Origin: Bacillota bacterium
GTDB lineage: Bacteria > Bacillota > Clostridia > Christensenellales > CAG-138
Length of the DNA stretch: 64,000 bases
Direction of reading: 5' to 3'
Assembly: GCA_023409435.1 (NCBI GenBank)
Contig: JAEYHP010000156.1
Span: 1-64,000, forward strand
Shown here: one piece after another, positions 43,083-52,464 of the stretch
Layout: each line of letters opens with the position of its first letter
Numbering within the stretch: the stretch's first letter is position 1
Position numbers and translations under genes: made by a program
The notes under the pieces: generated by a model
Database searches by the model: none
Seen by the model: only the letters and a program-made list of their open reading frames with translations
Told to the model about the DNA's origin: nothing

Positions 43083-44162
43083 ATGAAAAAAGCCCTAAGC
43101 GCGCTACTTGCTCTCGTCTTACTGCTTTCCCTTTCCGCCTGCGCAGGCAGTCAGACCGGTGATTTGACCCCAGCCAGCCAGCCGGGGGACGCTGCCTCCG
43201 CTCCGACGCCTGCCGAGCAGCCCCCCGCCCCCGCCGCTGCGCCCGAGGCGGCACAAGCCAGCGGCAATCTGGTCATCTATACCGGCTGCGGCCCGGAAAT
43301 AACAGACCCCATACTTGCGCTTTTTAATAAGCAGTATCCCGACATTAAGGTAGAGATCGTCAAAGCCGGTTCCGGCGAACTGATGGCTAGAATCAAGGCC
43401 GAGGCTGAAAACCCCGGAGGCGACGTTCTGATCGGCGGCGAGCCGTACCTGTATGAATCCAACGCGGATGTATTTGAACCATACGTCTCCCCCACCGATA
43501 AGGATATGATTCTTTCCCACCCCGAAGGGCTCTGGCATCCCTGGAGCATCATGCTCACCCCCATTGCCGTCAACAAGGATCGTCTGCCCAACGAAGCCGA
43601 CTGGCCTAAGAAACTCAGCGAGCTTTCCGATCCCAAGTTCGCGGCGGATCGCATCGCTTTTTGTGACCCCAGCAAGAGCGGCACCGGCGCCACCATTACA
43701 AACAATATCGCTTCTCTGTACGATTGGGATTTTATCACCGCCATGCTGGACAACTGTGAAGTGCTCGCAGGGTCCGATCCCATGTTTGACGCCGTAAAGG
43801 ACGGCACATACCCCATTGGCTTTGTAAACGAGGATTTAGGCCGTAAGTGGCTGGAAGTCGGGCTGCCCATTGAGCTCATATATCCGGAGGACGGCGTGGT
43901 CAACACCGTGGACTGCCTCTCCATCATCAAGGGCGCAAAGAATATGGACAACGCCAAACTGTTTATCGACTTCTTCGGATCCCCCGAAAACCATGCCGTG
44001 CTGGTCGATCCCATTCTGCGCCGCTCCACACGCACCGATGCGCCCCTGGCAGCGGGCCTCACCCCGACCACCGAGTTTAAACTGATCAGCGCGGAGCGCA
44101 TCTCCCGGGATGAAATTACTGAAAAATACAACAGCGCCTATGAAAAATCCCGCACGAACTGA
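43083..44162 (+). CDS. FbpA/AfuA-type substrate-binding lipoprotein
   Basis: A 359-residue binding protein with lipobox LSACA (Cys near residue 20) and a Pro/Ala linker. The mature part starts NLVIYTGCGPEITDPILALF and belongs to the class once called iron(III)-binding. The tandem tyrosines that hold iron in FbpA are not seen in the expected C-lobe position, and relatives such as AfuA and PhnS bind hexose phosphates or phosphonates. Strong ribosome site AAGGAGG. Followed by a hairpin that would favour its excess over the permease. Ligand inferred to be a phosphorylated glycoside. Confidence 0.85.
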   Translation: MKKALSALLALVLLLSLSACAGSQTGDLTPASQPGDAASAPTPAEQPPAPAAAPEAAQASGNLVIYTGCGPEITDPILALFNKQYPDIKVEIVKAGSGELMARIKAEAENPGGDVLIGGEPYLYESNADVFEPYVSPTDKDMILSHPEGLWHPWSIMLTPIAVNKDRLPNEADWPKKLSELSDPKFAADRIAFCDPSKSGTGATITNNIASLYDWDFITAMLDNCEVLAGSDPMFDAVKDGTYPIGFVNEDLGRKWLEVGLPIELIYPEDGVVNTVDCLSIIKGAKNMDNAKLFIDFFGSPENHAVLVDPILRRSTRTDAPLAAGLTPTTEFKLISAERISRDEITEKYNSAYEKSRTN

Positions 44163-44173
44163 GCGTAAAGCCG

Positions 44174-44207
44174 GAGGGCGGCCGGTGTAAGGCCGCCCTC
44201 AATTTTT
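44174..44207 (+). other. Terminator-like hairpin between binding protein and permease genes
   Basis: Perfect arms GAGGGCGGCC and GGCCGCCCTC (loop seven bases) followed by AATTTTTG. It lies 12 bases after the stop, so it should end part of the transcripts or stabilise the binding-protein message. Confidence 0.8.
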
Positions 44208-44232
44208 GAAAGAATGCGAGGATGGCAACCCA

Positions 44233-45915
44233 ATGAAGGAAAGGGCGTTTGCGCAACTGCGAAGAAGGCTGCGCGATCCCTGGATATTGTTTGCGCTTAT
44301 TTGCCTGCTCATATCGTTAGGGCTCATCATTATCCCTCAATTATCGATTTTCCTGTCGTCGGCAAAAGACGCACAGGGGGATGTATCCGCCGCCAATTAT
44401 GGCACCTTTTTCACGAGTTACCGTTACCAGATCGCTTTTTTGAACAGCCTTAAGGTAACGGCGCTCACCACCCTCTTCGCTACCGTAATCGCAGTGCCCC
44501 TGGCCTGGCTTTTGGCGAGATACCAGTTTAAAGGGCGTAACGCCGTGGTTACCCTCATCACAATGGCAACCGCATCGCCTCCCTTCTTGGGCGCCTATGC
44601 GTGGATCATTCTTTTAGGAAGGTACGGCGCTTTCAACAAACTGGTAAAGGCGCTCACCGGCATAGAACTTACCTGGGCATTCCACGGGGGCGACGCCGTA
44701 ATCTGGGTCATTGCGTGGATGGTATTTCCCCTGATTTTTCTGATGGCGTTCGATTCATTCAGCGAAGAAGACGTGTTCCATAAAGAAGCCGCCATGAGCC
44801 TGGGGGCCAACCCCCTGAAAAGCTTTTTTCACGTGGAACTGCCCCTTGCCATGCCGGGGATCCTGACCGGCATGCTGATGGCCGCCCTGGCCGCCTTTGC
44901 CGACTTTGGCACCCCCGCGGTGATCGGCGGGGAATTTCCCCTGCTGCCCACCGCCGTTTACAACGAGTTTGTCAGCGAAGTGGGCGGGAACATGGGGATG
45001 GCCTCTACAGTGGGCGTCGTTATGATCGTCATGTCTACCGTGATGCTGTATGCGCAGAGGGTCATTCTGGCCAGGAAGACTTACGCGGCTGTCTCCGTCA
45101 AACGGTATCAGTTGGAAAAGCCAAGGAAAGGCACCCGGGTTGCAATCGGGGCATGCGTCACAGTGGCTCTCACGATGTCCTTCCTGCCCCATATCACGCT
45201 ATGCGTGGTATCCTTTATGGAATGGAAATATGGAGTGCTCCTGGGCAACTTTACGACGGCCCATTATCAAAAGCTCTTTACCCAGCAGCTTACCCCCGTC
45301 TGGATGACGTTTGCCCTGGGCATTGCGGCCACGCTGCTTACATTCCTGTTTGGTATCGGCATCGCCTATTTGATCGTGCGCAAACGGTACAAGTTCATCT
45401 CCGGCTTCATCAACTCCATTATCATGATCCCCTATGTAATTCCCGGCACGGTGCTGGCGGTGGGCTTCATCATGATCTTTAACAAAGGGCCTTTCCTGCT
45501 GACCGGAACCTGGATGATTCTGGTCCTCAGCTACTTTATACGCAAGCTGCCCTATTCGGTGAAAAGCGCCGAAGCTTCCCTTTATTCGGTACACCGGGCG
45601 CTGGAGGAGGCGGCCATGGCATCGGGCGCGCGGCCCTTCAAATCCTTCAAGGATATCACATTCCCGCTGATGATCGGCGGCGTGATATCCGGGGCCACGC
45701 TGTCGTTTCTTCAGATCATGACGGAGCTGTCCTCCACAATCATCTTATACCGGCCGCCCTATGTTACCATGCCTATCGTAATCTTTGAAAATACAATGTC
45801 TTCCGGGGCGGATTTTGGTATCGCCGCTTCTATGGGGGTGCTTCTCATGGTATTTGTTTATGTGCCGCTGTTGATCGTCAACAAACTGACCCGCGTACGG
45901 GCAAACGTGCTTTAA
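44233..45915 (+). CDS. FbpB/AfuB-type double ABC permease
   Basis: A 560-residue permease with about twelve hydrophobic segments in two halves, each with the EAA loop of binding-protein-dependent permeases (HKEAAMSLGANPLKSFFHVELPLAMPG near 195, and ALEEAAMASGARPFKSFKDITFPLM near 470). The fused double layout is the norm for this importer class. The ATG at 44233 has only a weak GAGGA upstream; an earlier TTG would add nine residues. Confidence 0.9.
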   Translation: MKERAFAQLRRRLRDPWILFALICLLISLGLIIIPQLSIFLSSAKDAQGDVSAANYGTFFTSYRYQIAFLNSLKVTALTTLFATVIAVPLAWLLARYQFKGRNAVVTLITMATASPPFLGAYAWIILLGRYGAFNKLVKALTGIELTWAFHGGDAVIWVIAWMVFPLIFLMAFDSFSEEDVFHKEAAMSLGANPLKSFFHVELPLAMPGILTGMLMAALAAFADFGTPAVIGGEFPLLPTAVYNEFVSEVGGNMGMASTVGVVMIVMSTVMLYAQRVILARKTYAAVSVKRYQLEKPRKGTRVAIGACVTVALTMSFLPHITLCVVSFMEWKYGVLLGNFTTAHYQKLFTQQLTPVWMTFALGIAATLLTFLFGIGIAYLIVRKRYKFISGFINSIIMIPYVIPGTVLAVGFIMIFNKGPFLLTGTWMILVLSYFIRKLPYSVKSAEASLYSVHRALEEAAMASGARPFKSFKDITFPLMIGGVISGATLSFLQIMTELSSTIILYRPPYVTMPIVIFENTMSSGADFGIAASMGVLLMVFVYVPLLIVNKLTRVRANVL

Positions 45916-45928
45916 GGAGGAGAACGGA

Positions 45929-46987
45929 ATGATTAAGAACGCTATTGCTTCCGTTCCCGTGCATATCAGAGAGATCTGCAAATCCTTTGGGGAAAATCAG
46001 GTACTCCGGCATGTGAATATCAGCATCGAGCAGGGGGAATTTTTCACCCTGCTGGGCTCCTCCGGCTGCGGAAAGACAACCTTGCTCCGATGCATCGCAG
46101 GGTTTGAGAAACCCACATCGGGCCAGATTTTTTTCGGCAACAAGGATGTGGGGCTTCTCAACCCCTGGGAAAAGGATGTGGGTTTCGTTTTTCAAAACTA
46201 CGCATTGTGGCCGCACAAGACCGTGTTTGAAAACATTGCCTATGGGCTCAAGCTGCGCAAGCTCAGCAAAAAGGAGATCGCCGAAACCGTGAAATGGGCC
46301 ATGGAGCTCATCGATCTGCCGGATGTGGAAGGCCGATACCCCAACCAGCTTTCAGGCGGGCAGCAGCAGCGTATCGCCATAGCAAGGGCATTGGTCATCA
46401 AGCCGCAGGTGCTGCTGCTGGACGAACCCCTCTCCAACCTGGACGCCAAGCTGCGCATCAAAATGCGCAAAGATATCAAGATGCTGCAAAACAAGCTGGG
46501 GATCACTACGGTTTATGTGACCCACGATCAGGAGGAAGCCCTGGAGATTTCCGACCATATTGCGGTGTTCAGTGAAGGAGTCGTACAGCAGGTGGGCTCC
46601 CCCGAGGAGATTTATGCGACCCCGCAAAACCGTTTTGTAGCCAACTTCGTGGGCAAAAGCAACTTCCTGGAGGGATCCGTCTCTGCCGACGGCTTTATCA
46701 CGAAAGGCGGCACCAATATTCCATGTAAGCTGGATACGGGCGTAAAGGGAGACGCCATTCTTGGGTTCCGCCCCGAATCGGTTATTTGGGGCGACGCGCC
46801 CTGCGCTCTGGAAGGGAAGGTCGTCACCAGCTTTTACCGGGGAGCGGGATATCAGTATGTGGTTGCAATTGACGATCAAACGGAGATCACCATAGAGCAC
46901 AAGCAGAAGCTGCATACCGGCGAACGGGTGCGTTTCGTATTGGGCGGGGCTGTGCTTTTCCACAGCCAGACGGGAGAACGGCTATGA
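45929..46987 (+). CDS. FbpC/AfuC-type ABC ATPase
   Basis: A 352-residue ATPase: Walker A GSSGCGKTT (about residues 45-53), signature LSGGQQQRIAIARAL, Walker B LLLDEPLSNLDAKLR, H-loop VTHDQEEAL and a C-terminal TOBE-like domain (AILGFRPESVIWG). Ribosome site AAGGAGGAG. Couples translation to the PHP gene by a 4-bp overlap. Confidence 0.94.
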   Translation: MIKNAIASVPVHIREICKSFGENQVLRHVNISIEQGEFFTLLGSSGCGKTTLLRCIAGFEKPTSGQIFFGNKDVGLLNPWEKDVGFVFQNYALWPHKTVFENIAYGLKLRKLSKKEIAETVKWAMELIDLPDVEGRYPNQLSGGQQQRIAIARALVIKPQVLLLDEPLSNLDAKLRIKMRKDIKMLQNKLGITTVYVTHDQEEALEISDHIAVFSEGVVQQVGSPEEIYATPQNRFVANFVGKSNFLEGSVSADGFITKGGTNIPCKLDTGVKGDAILGFRPESVIWGDAPCALEGKVVTSFYRGAGYQYVVAIDDQTEITIEHKQKLHTGERVRFVLGGAVLFHSQTGERL

Positions 46988-47883
46988 TACTGAAAAGCCC
47001 ATATAAAAATGCCGGGGCGTGGTACCGCGGCAGCCTGCACATCCATTCCACCTTCAGCGCATGCGGCTGGCACAGCATAGAAGAGCTTGCCCTTGCCTAT
47101 CGGGATTATGATTATATCGCGCTCACGGACCATGACCGGATCAGCACCGAAACGGAACCTCTGAAAAACCACGTGATATTTCGCGGCGTTGAGGTGAGCG
47201 GCGACCACCATATGCTGCTGGTAGGCATCGCGCCTCCCGCAAAGGAACCCATCGAGAGCGCCTTTTCCACTGCTCACTATGGATTTTTAGCTAGCGAGGC
47301 CGTGAATGCAGGAGCCCTTGCCATAGCGGCGCATCCGATGCGCCAATTCGGGCAGCATTGGAACGAAGATGAATTGGTGGCTACCCCCGGCCTTATCGGG
47401 ATGGAAGTGTTCAGCGGCGACGGCATTCACGTGGACCAGGATATAGGGTTTGAGATGTGGGACCGGGTGCTTTCACGCGGCAAAGCCCTGTGGGGTTTTG
47501 GAAACGACGATTTCCACCACTGGGGGCAGGAGCGCCGAGCGTGGAATATGGTCAATGCCGCCGAAAAAACGCCCGCCGCCATTCTTGCGGCTATGCGGCA
47601 GGGTGATTTCTATATTTCCACAGGGTTTGGATTTGAACGGATTGATACGGAAGGCGAGACAGTAGTCTTCCACCTGCGCAAGGATACGGCCCAGTACAGG
47701 GAGGCGTATAAGTACCTGACCCTGTATGGGAAAAACGGCAGAGTGCTGGCAGAACAAACCGGGCGCTTTGACTGCTTTACATACAGGGCGAACGGAGATG
47801 AAGGCTACATCCGCGCGGAGGCCTATATGAGCGGCGGTTACGGAGCGTTTTCCCAGCCCATCTATGTTTTCGGGGATATGTGA
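46984..47883 (+). CDS. PHP-domain (CehA/McbA-like) phosphoesterase
   Basis: A 299-residue metal-dependent hydrolase of the PHP superfamily. Metal ligands are visible in order: RGSLHIHSTFSACGWHS (HxH, residues 18-23), ALTDHDRIS, RGVEVSGDHHMLLVG, IAAHPMRQ, and GNDDFHHWG near residue 180. PHP proteins cleave phosphate mono- or diesters; CehA/McbA relatives accept varied esters. As last gene of a GH4-ABC operon it may remove phosphate from an imported sugar phosphate or split a phosphodiester. Cytoplasmic. Confidence 0.85.
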   Translation: MILKSPYKNAGAWYRGSLHIHSTFSACGWHSIEELALAYRDYDYIALTDHDRISTETEPLKNHVIFRGVEVSGDHHMLLVGIAPPAKEPIESAFSTAHYGFLASEAVNAGALAIAAHPMRQFGQHWNEDELVATPGLIGMEVFSGDGIHVDQDIGFEMWDRVLSRGKALWGFGNDDFHHWGQERRAWNMVNAAEKTPAAILAAMRQGDFYISTGFGFERIDTEGETVVFHLRKDTAQYREAYKYLTLYGKNGRVLAEQTGRFDCFTYRANGDEGYIRAEAYMSGGYGAFSQPIYVFGDM

Positions 47884-47948
47884 TATGGTTCCATGCCGCT
47901 AACCCATCAGGGTATGCGCCACACCATTTTATCAGCACATGTGACGAT

Positions 47949-47992
47949 AAGCCCAGCAACGTGCCGGAGTACCCCGGCGCGTTGCTGGGCTT
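47949..47992. repeat. Large GC-rich hairpin after the PHP gene
   Basis: 13-bp arms AAGCCCAGCAACG and CGTTGCTGGGCTT with inner GCCGG/CCGGC pairs form one long hairpin. It is followed by TTGTAG rather than a T-run. Likely a 3'-end or bidirectional structure that precedes the terminator at 48021. Confidence 0.75.
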
Positions 47993-48020
47993 GTAGAGTA
48001 TCCGGAGGCGCGTGCCGCCG

Positions 48021-48047
48021 ACCCGCCAACCCGGTTAGCGGGTTTTT
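48021..48047 (+). terminator. Terminator of the PfkB-GH4-ABC-PHP operon
   Basis: ACCCGC pairs with GCGGGT around an eleven-base loop that can fold further, then TTTTAAG. It is 138 bases after the PHP stop. Confidence 0.7.
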
Positions 48048-48131
48048 AAGTGCACTTTTATGGTTGGTAATCGTTTGCTTGCCTCAAGGGAGAGACGGTG
48101 TTAGGGCAACTTTTTATTATGGCTGGTTAAG

Positions 48132-49271
48132 TCATCCCTCCACGCCGATCCGGACGCTCACCCCATTGACTTCCACGTCCGCATCCGCGGGAATCAGGAT
48201 GTATCTGCTCCCGTCGATCACCCGCGTTTCGATGAGATCGCTCCGCTCCGGATCGACCTTGATCACCACATCCGGCGTGCGGATCACAAACTGCTTTTTG
48301 TCGATGACGTTGGCGGGCGGAAGCTGCGCGTCCGCACCAAACTGCGCGTCAAAGGCAGCGGCAAAGGCCTGAACATGCGCTTCGGATACGCCGCACTCCT
48401 GCAGCACCGCGCCGATTTCCCTTTGCGAGAGCAACAGCTGCTCGGGCTCCTTGTTTTCCTTGTGTCGGTCTATCATTTCGCTAAAGTGTTCATGGACAGC
48501 CTGCACCACTGTGAGGCTGCAATCCTCCTTGAGCGTTTCCGTCAATATCGCTTGGAATGTCTCCTTTTGTGCCGCGGCGGGCATGGGCGGCTCTACACGG
48601 AATACCGTATCGACAAATTCCTGATGGTTCTCCGCGGCGCTCTTCATATAGTACAACGCGCCGTAGATATTGGCTGCCCTGTCATCGAAGGCCGGAAACA
48701 GAAAGCCCAATTCCGGCGCGGATACGACATAACCCTGCGAGGTGGTATGGAAGCGGTTCTCTGCCAGTTGGTAACTTAGTTCCGCCGGGGTCAGTTTCAC
48801 CGGGCATATGCTGCAAAGAATGTAGCTGAATTCCTCATCGGAAGCATCCTTCTGTACATCGCCGTCCTTGGCCCTATATGGCACGGTATATACGTCATGG
48901 GTCAGCAGGATAAGATAGTTGCCCTCCATTTTCAGCGTTTCGATGACCCGCTGATAGAAGGTTTGCAGCATATCCGAATCCTTTAACCCCGTCTGACGGA
49001 GCATGGACAGAAGCTTGTGTTCGTCGCTGTCTATCACCTGTTTGGTGCTGAATTCTATATTGATCAGATTCTTTCCAAGGGAACCGGATAGAGACTTCTT
49101 CAAAAGGGAAAGAAAGCGTTCCGACCCCTCCTGCGGCATACCGGAAAGGAATTCTTCAAACGTAGCGACAACCTTTCTGTTCTCATTGACATAGCAGCCG
49201 TATACGCTGCCGATCATGCTTTTGTCCGGCCTGAAACGGCGCCGGATCTCCCGTACCTCTTTTTCGTTCAT
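48132..49271 (-). CDS. DUF4317 protein of unknown function
   Basis: A 379-residue cytoplasmic protein without membrane segments. The start MNEKEVREIRRRFRPDKSMIGSVYGCYVNENRKVVATF and the central EFSYILCSICPVKLTPAELSYQ are typical of the DUF4317 family, common in Clostridia and often encoded alone. It ends in a small beta-rich tail (RYILIPADADVEVNGVSVRIGVEG). No motif suggests a reaction. It stands alone between the terminator of the rightward operon and the leftward nucleoside operon. Confidence 0.85.
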   Translation of the reverse strand: MNEKEVREIRRRFRPDKSMIGSVYGCYVNENRKVVATFEEFLSGMPQEGSERFLSLLKKSLSGSLGKNLINIEFSTKQVIDSDEHKLLSMLRQTGLKDSDMLQTFYQRVIETLKMEGNYLILLTHDVYTVPYRAKDGDVQKDASDEEFSYILCSICPVKLTPAELSYQLAENRFHTTSQGYVVSAPELGFLFPAFDDRAANIYGALYYMKSAAENHQEFVDTVFRVEPPMPAAAQKETFQAILTETLKEDCSLTVVQAVHEHFSEMIDRHKENKEPEQLLLSQREIGAVLQECGVSEAHVQAFAAAFDAQFGADAQLPPANVIDKKQFVIRTPDVVIKVDPERSDLIETRVIDGSRYILIPADADVEVNGVSVRIGVEG

Positions 49272-49414
49272 GCTTAACCTCGCTGTTACAATATAAGGAA
49301 GCGCCGCCGCAAAAGCGGCAGCAGCATGAATTATATCATGCCGGAAGCGATGTTGTCTTGCCTCCGTTTTTCGGTTTCCGCTTCATTCGCAACAATTATC
49401 ACGCGAAAGTCCAA

Positions 49415-49436
49415 CAAAAAACGAGCCGCGGCTCGT
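49415..49436 (-). terminator. Terminator of the nucleoside importer operon
   Basis: The palindrome ACGAGCCGCGGCTCGT (49421-49436) is followed on the minus strand by six T. It lies 25 bases beyond the gntR stop and ends the operon running from bmpA. Confidence 0.85.
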
Positions 49437-49460
49437 CTTTCATTTTTGTCGCTTATCGTG

Positions 49461-50237
49461 CTAGTCTGCCCTTTTCCTGTTGATCTCGATATGGCAGCAC
49501 TCCTTTTGCACATAGTGCTTGTTGCACACGGCGGGTGCGGGATCGCCATCTACGTAAATATCCTCCCGGATCAGCATGACCTCCTTGTTGGGGGACATGA
49601 CGTATTTGCCGGAGATGAAGTTTCCGACCGACGTGGAAGAGACCAAAAGCCTTGTGCGCTCCGCCTGCTGGTATATGCCGGTTTCAAGCGTCTGCAGCAG
49701 CGTGTTGACCTGGTTGAGCTTGATTTCAAGCCTGGGCAGCGCTTCCACGGGGATCAGCGCCAGAGAATACGCCACAATGTTCCCCTTGCTCCTGTACCAG
49801 CGGTCCACCGCGATCATGACGGCGGAGTCCCGTTGGAACAGCTCAATGTTCTGCTCATTGGGCACTTCAATGCGGAACTCCATCTCCACATCGTCTATCT
49901 CAAGCTCGCAGCACTGATACACGGGATGCCCCAGCGCATCCAAATTCTTATGCGCCCTTGTCCCCTGTCGAATCACATAATTACCCTTGCCCTGGTGCTT
50001 GCGGATCAATCCATCCTCGCGCAGCAGTTCAAGCGCCTGCCGCAGCGTCATGCGGCTTACGCCGAGCATAGCGGCAAGCTTGGGCTCGGAAGGCAGCCAC
50101 GTATCTCCCGGGAACGTTCCATCCAGCAACAGCTTTAACAGCTGCTCGTATACGCGGACAAATGTAAGCGATTTTTCCTGTGCCAGCTGACGCAAATCCG
50201 CAGCGGGAGTATTCTTATCATTGTTTGTTTGCATCAT
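49461..50237 (-). CDS. GntR family (HutC/UTRA) transcription regulator
   Basis: A 258-residue regulator: N-terminal winged helix (LTFVRVYEQLLKLLLDGTFPGDTWLPSEPKLAAMLGVSRMTLRQALELLREDGLIRKHQGKGNYV) and a C-terminal UTRA ligand domain (HPVYQCCELEIDDVEMEF through KEVMLIREDIYVDGDPAPAVCNKHYV). The ATG at 50237 follows AAAGAGGGTCC; the longer open frame upstream has no similar start signal. Last gene of the nucleoside operon. It probably responds to a nucleoside or base and binds the ACTTGTATAA boxes found near 57304, 57462 and 61063. Confidence 0.9.
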   Translation of the reverse strand: MMQTNNDKNTPAADLRQLAQEKSLTFVRVYEQLLKLLLDGTFPGDTWLPSEPKLAAMLGVSRMTLRQALELLREDGLIRKHQGKGNYVIRQGTRAHKNLDALGHPVYQCCELEIDDVEMEFRIEVPNEQNIELFQRDSAVMIAVDRWYRSKGNIVAYSLALIPVEALPRLEIKLNQVNTLLQTLETGIYQQAERTRLLVSSTSVGNFISGKYVMSPNKEVMLIREDIYVDGDPAPAVCNKHYVQKECCHIEINRKRAD

Positions 50238-50316
50238 GGACCCTCTTTGCATCGTTGGGGGTTTTTTCAATCGTATGCTGTTTTGGGTAAAATTGCAAGA
50301 GTACTGCTGAAGTTCG

Positions 50317-51096
50317 TTATCCATTCTGCAACTGCTCAAATCGATAGATTGTTTCAAGCACGATCTGGATTTCACGTTCCCATGCATCGTGCAGGCGATC
50401 GTTGCGCGTCGTATAGACAACTTCCGCATTGGTGAGGTTGCCGGATGTCCCGCAGATGCAGGCGGTGCGCACGCCGCGTAAATGGCCGATGGTGTAGAGC
50501 GCGGAAGCCTCCATCTCAATGTTCATGATCTTATATTTGCGCAGACGGTCCAGAAACTCAGGGGTTTCTCCATAGAACGCGTCATCGCTGGAGTTGACGC
50601 CGACATATACGTCGTATCCGGTATCTTTCGTCATTTCCTTCGCGGTTTGGATCAGGTGCCAGGTAAACTCATAATCCGGAACCGCGGGGAACGATTCGGG
50701 CACATAGAAGCGGGACGTACCCTCGTTCTTCATAGCCGCGGTGCTGACCATCAAGTCCCCGATGCGGATGCGCGAATCCAACGCCGCGGAGCTTCCGATA
50801 CGGATGAGCGTCTTTGCGCCGATATTGATGAGCTCTTCCGCCGCGATAGCCGCGGACGGGCAGCCCATACCTGTGGACGTCACGCTGATCTTCACGCCTT
50901 TATAAAAGCCGGTGAATGTCCTGTGTTCCCGGTTGTTCGCTACAAATTTCGCATCGTCAAGGTAGGAGGCAACGATATCGCTGCGGGCGGGATCGCCCGG
51001 CAAAAGTACATAGTCGCCGATATCCCCCGGTGAAAGCGCAATATGGTACTGTTTTTGGCCCTTGGTTACTTCGTTTTTATTGAGTATACTCTCCAT
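50317..51096 (-). CDS. udp: Uridine phosphorylase-type nucleoside phosphorylase
   Basis: A 259-residue phosphorylase of the NP-I family that splits nucleosides with phosphate. Seen: VLLPGDPARSDIVASYLDDA, phosphate-site NNREHRTFTGFYKG, STGMGCPSAAIAAEELI, LIRIGSSAALD and the substrate site IMNIEMEASALYTIGHL. The MEASAL block is nearer to uridine than purine phosphorylases. Between gntR and an amidohydrolase gene, in an operon with a nucleoside importer. Confidence 0.88.
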   Translation of the reverse strand: MESILNKNEVTKGQKQYHIALSPGDIGDYVLLPGDPARSDIVASYLDDAKFVANNREHRTFTGFYKGVKISVTSTGMGCPSAAIAAEELINIGAKTLIRIGSSAALDSRIRIGDLMVSTAAMKNEGTSRFYVPESFPAVPDYEFTWHLIQTAKEMTKDTGYDVYVGVNSSDDAFYGETPEFLDRLRKYKIMNIEMEASALYTIGHLRGVRTACICGTSGNLTNAEVVYTTRNDRLHDAWEREIQIVLETIYRFEQLQNG

Positions 51097-51116
51097 GGTT
51101 CCTGTCTCCTTTTCTC

Positions 51117-52451
51117 TTACAGCCTAGAGTGGCTGACTAAATATTCTGAAGCCTGCTGCGCGTTACGCCGCACGGCGTCACAATCCATTGTCAAAATTTC
51201 TCTGTTGCGCATCACCCACCGCCCGTCCACGGCCATATCCGAAACATCCGCGCCATAGGCCGAATACGCGATTGTCGCGTACAGGTTTTTGATACTCCCC
51301 CGGTGCAACGGGCAGAGCCTTGGGCTGCTCTGATCCAGCGCAATGAAGTCCGCGCGCTTATTGACCTCCAGGCTTCCGATCTTATCCTCCATATACAGCG
51401 CTTTCGCGCCTTCAATGGTGGTTAGGCGTACCATTTCCCTTGCCCCGAACATCGTCGGGTCTGCGTTCGTCTGCTTTTGCAAAAGTGCTCCGGTGCGAAG
51501 GTCCCGCAGGAGATCCATGCTGTTGTTGCTCTGCGCGCCGTCCGTACCGATGGAAACCTGTATATCCCGGTCAACAAGCGCTTTGTAGGGCATGATGCCT
51601 GAAACGAGCTTGAGATTGCTCACAGGATTGTAGCTGACATGAACGTTGTACTTTGCGTACAGCTCCATATCCCTCTCGCCCAAGTGGATGCTGTGCGCGG
51701 CAAGCACGCGCTGGTTGAGTACGCCCAGCTGTTCAAGCCATTGGGTAGGCGTCAGGCCCGTCTTTTTTTGTATCTGCACGTTCTCGTCGAGTGTTTCGGA
51801 AATATGCGTGTGGAGGAGCACACCGTACTTTTCGCAGACTGCCGCGACCTTTTGAAACAGCTCCCCACTTACGCTGTAGGGCGCGTGCGGGCCCATGCAG
51901 GGATATACACGCGTTTCCTCTTCGCGGCCATGCCACTTTTCCATAAATTCCGCCGCCGCGCGGAACGTGTCATCCGTCTGCGCGCATGGGTTTGTAAATA
52001 CCGTGGCGCCCAATACGGCGCGGATGCCGCTGCCGCTTGCGACGTTTGCAATGTCATCCGCAAAATAAAACTGGTCCGCATAGGTCGTAATGCCGCATGA
52101 GATATACTCCATGCAGGAAAGCGCCGTCGCGGCGCACGCGCGCTCGGCATTCAGGTGGGCTTCCATCGGCCACATGGCAAGGTTGAGCCAGTCCATCAGC
52201 CGAAGATCGTCCGCCTGGTTTTTAAACAGGGAAGAATGCGAGTGGGTATGGGTATTGATCAACCCCGGCATCACAAGCTTCCCCTGCATATCCACAACCG
52301 CGCCTTCCGGCGCAATGTCCTGCGCCGCCCCAAGCTTTGCTATCCGATTGTCTTTGACGACCATGCTGCCGTTTTCGTAAAAGCTGTCCTGCCCGTCCAC
52401 CGTAAGCAGCGTACAGTTGGTGATGGTATAGGTCCGGTTGTTTTCCGCCAT
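51117..52451 (-). CDS. Amidohydrolase, probable adenosine-type (MTA/SAH) deaminase
   Basis: A 444-residue metal-dependent amidohydrolase: GLINTHTHSHSSLFKNQADDLRLMDWL with the HxH pair, HTHISETLDEN, AAHSIHLGERDMEL and the late Asp in SIGTDGAQSNNSMDLL. The family holds 5-methylthioadenosine/S-adenosylhomocysteine deaminase and chlorohydrolase-like enzymes. With a nucleoside importer and phosphorylase, deamination of an imported purine nucleoside is likely; the precise substrate is open. Start at 52451 after GGGAGGG. Confidence 0.82.
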   Translation of the reverse strand: MAENNRTYTITNCTLLTVDGQDSFYENGSMVVKDNRIAKLGAAQDIAPEGAVVDMQGKLVMPGLINTHTHSHSSLFKNQADDLRLMDWLNLAMWPMEAHLNAERACAATALSCMEYISCGITTYADQFYFADDIANVASGSGIRAVLGATVFTNPCAQTDDTFRAAAEFMEKWHGREEETRVYPCMGPHAPYSVSGELFQKVAAVCEKYGVLLHTHISETLDENVQIQKKTGLTPTQWLEQLGVLNQRVLAAHSIHLGERDMELYAKYNVHVSYNPVSNLKLVSGIMPYKALVDRDIQVSIGTDGAQSNNSMDLLRDLRTGALLQKQTNADPTMFGAREMVRLTTIEGAKALYMEDKIGSLEVNKRADFIALDQSSPRLCPLHRGSIKNLYATIAYSAYGADVSDMAVDGRWVMRNREILTMDCDAVRRNAQQASEYLVSHSRL

Positions 52452-52464
52452 AACGCCCTCCCGT

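Noticed and set aside
43083..46987. Iron(III) ABC importer
   Set aside because: The family was once named for iron, but the tandem tyrosine ligands are not seen and all neighbours are sugar or phosphate enzymes.
50238..50519. 94-residue N-terminal extension of the GntR regulator
   Set aside because: No family similarity, weak start, and it overlaps the end of the uridine phosphorylase gene; the ATG at 50237 has a good ribosome site.
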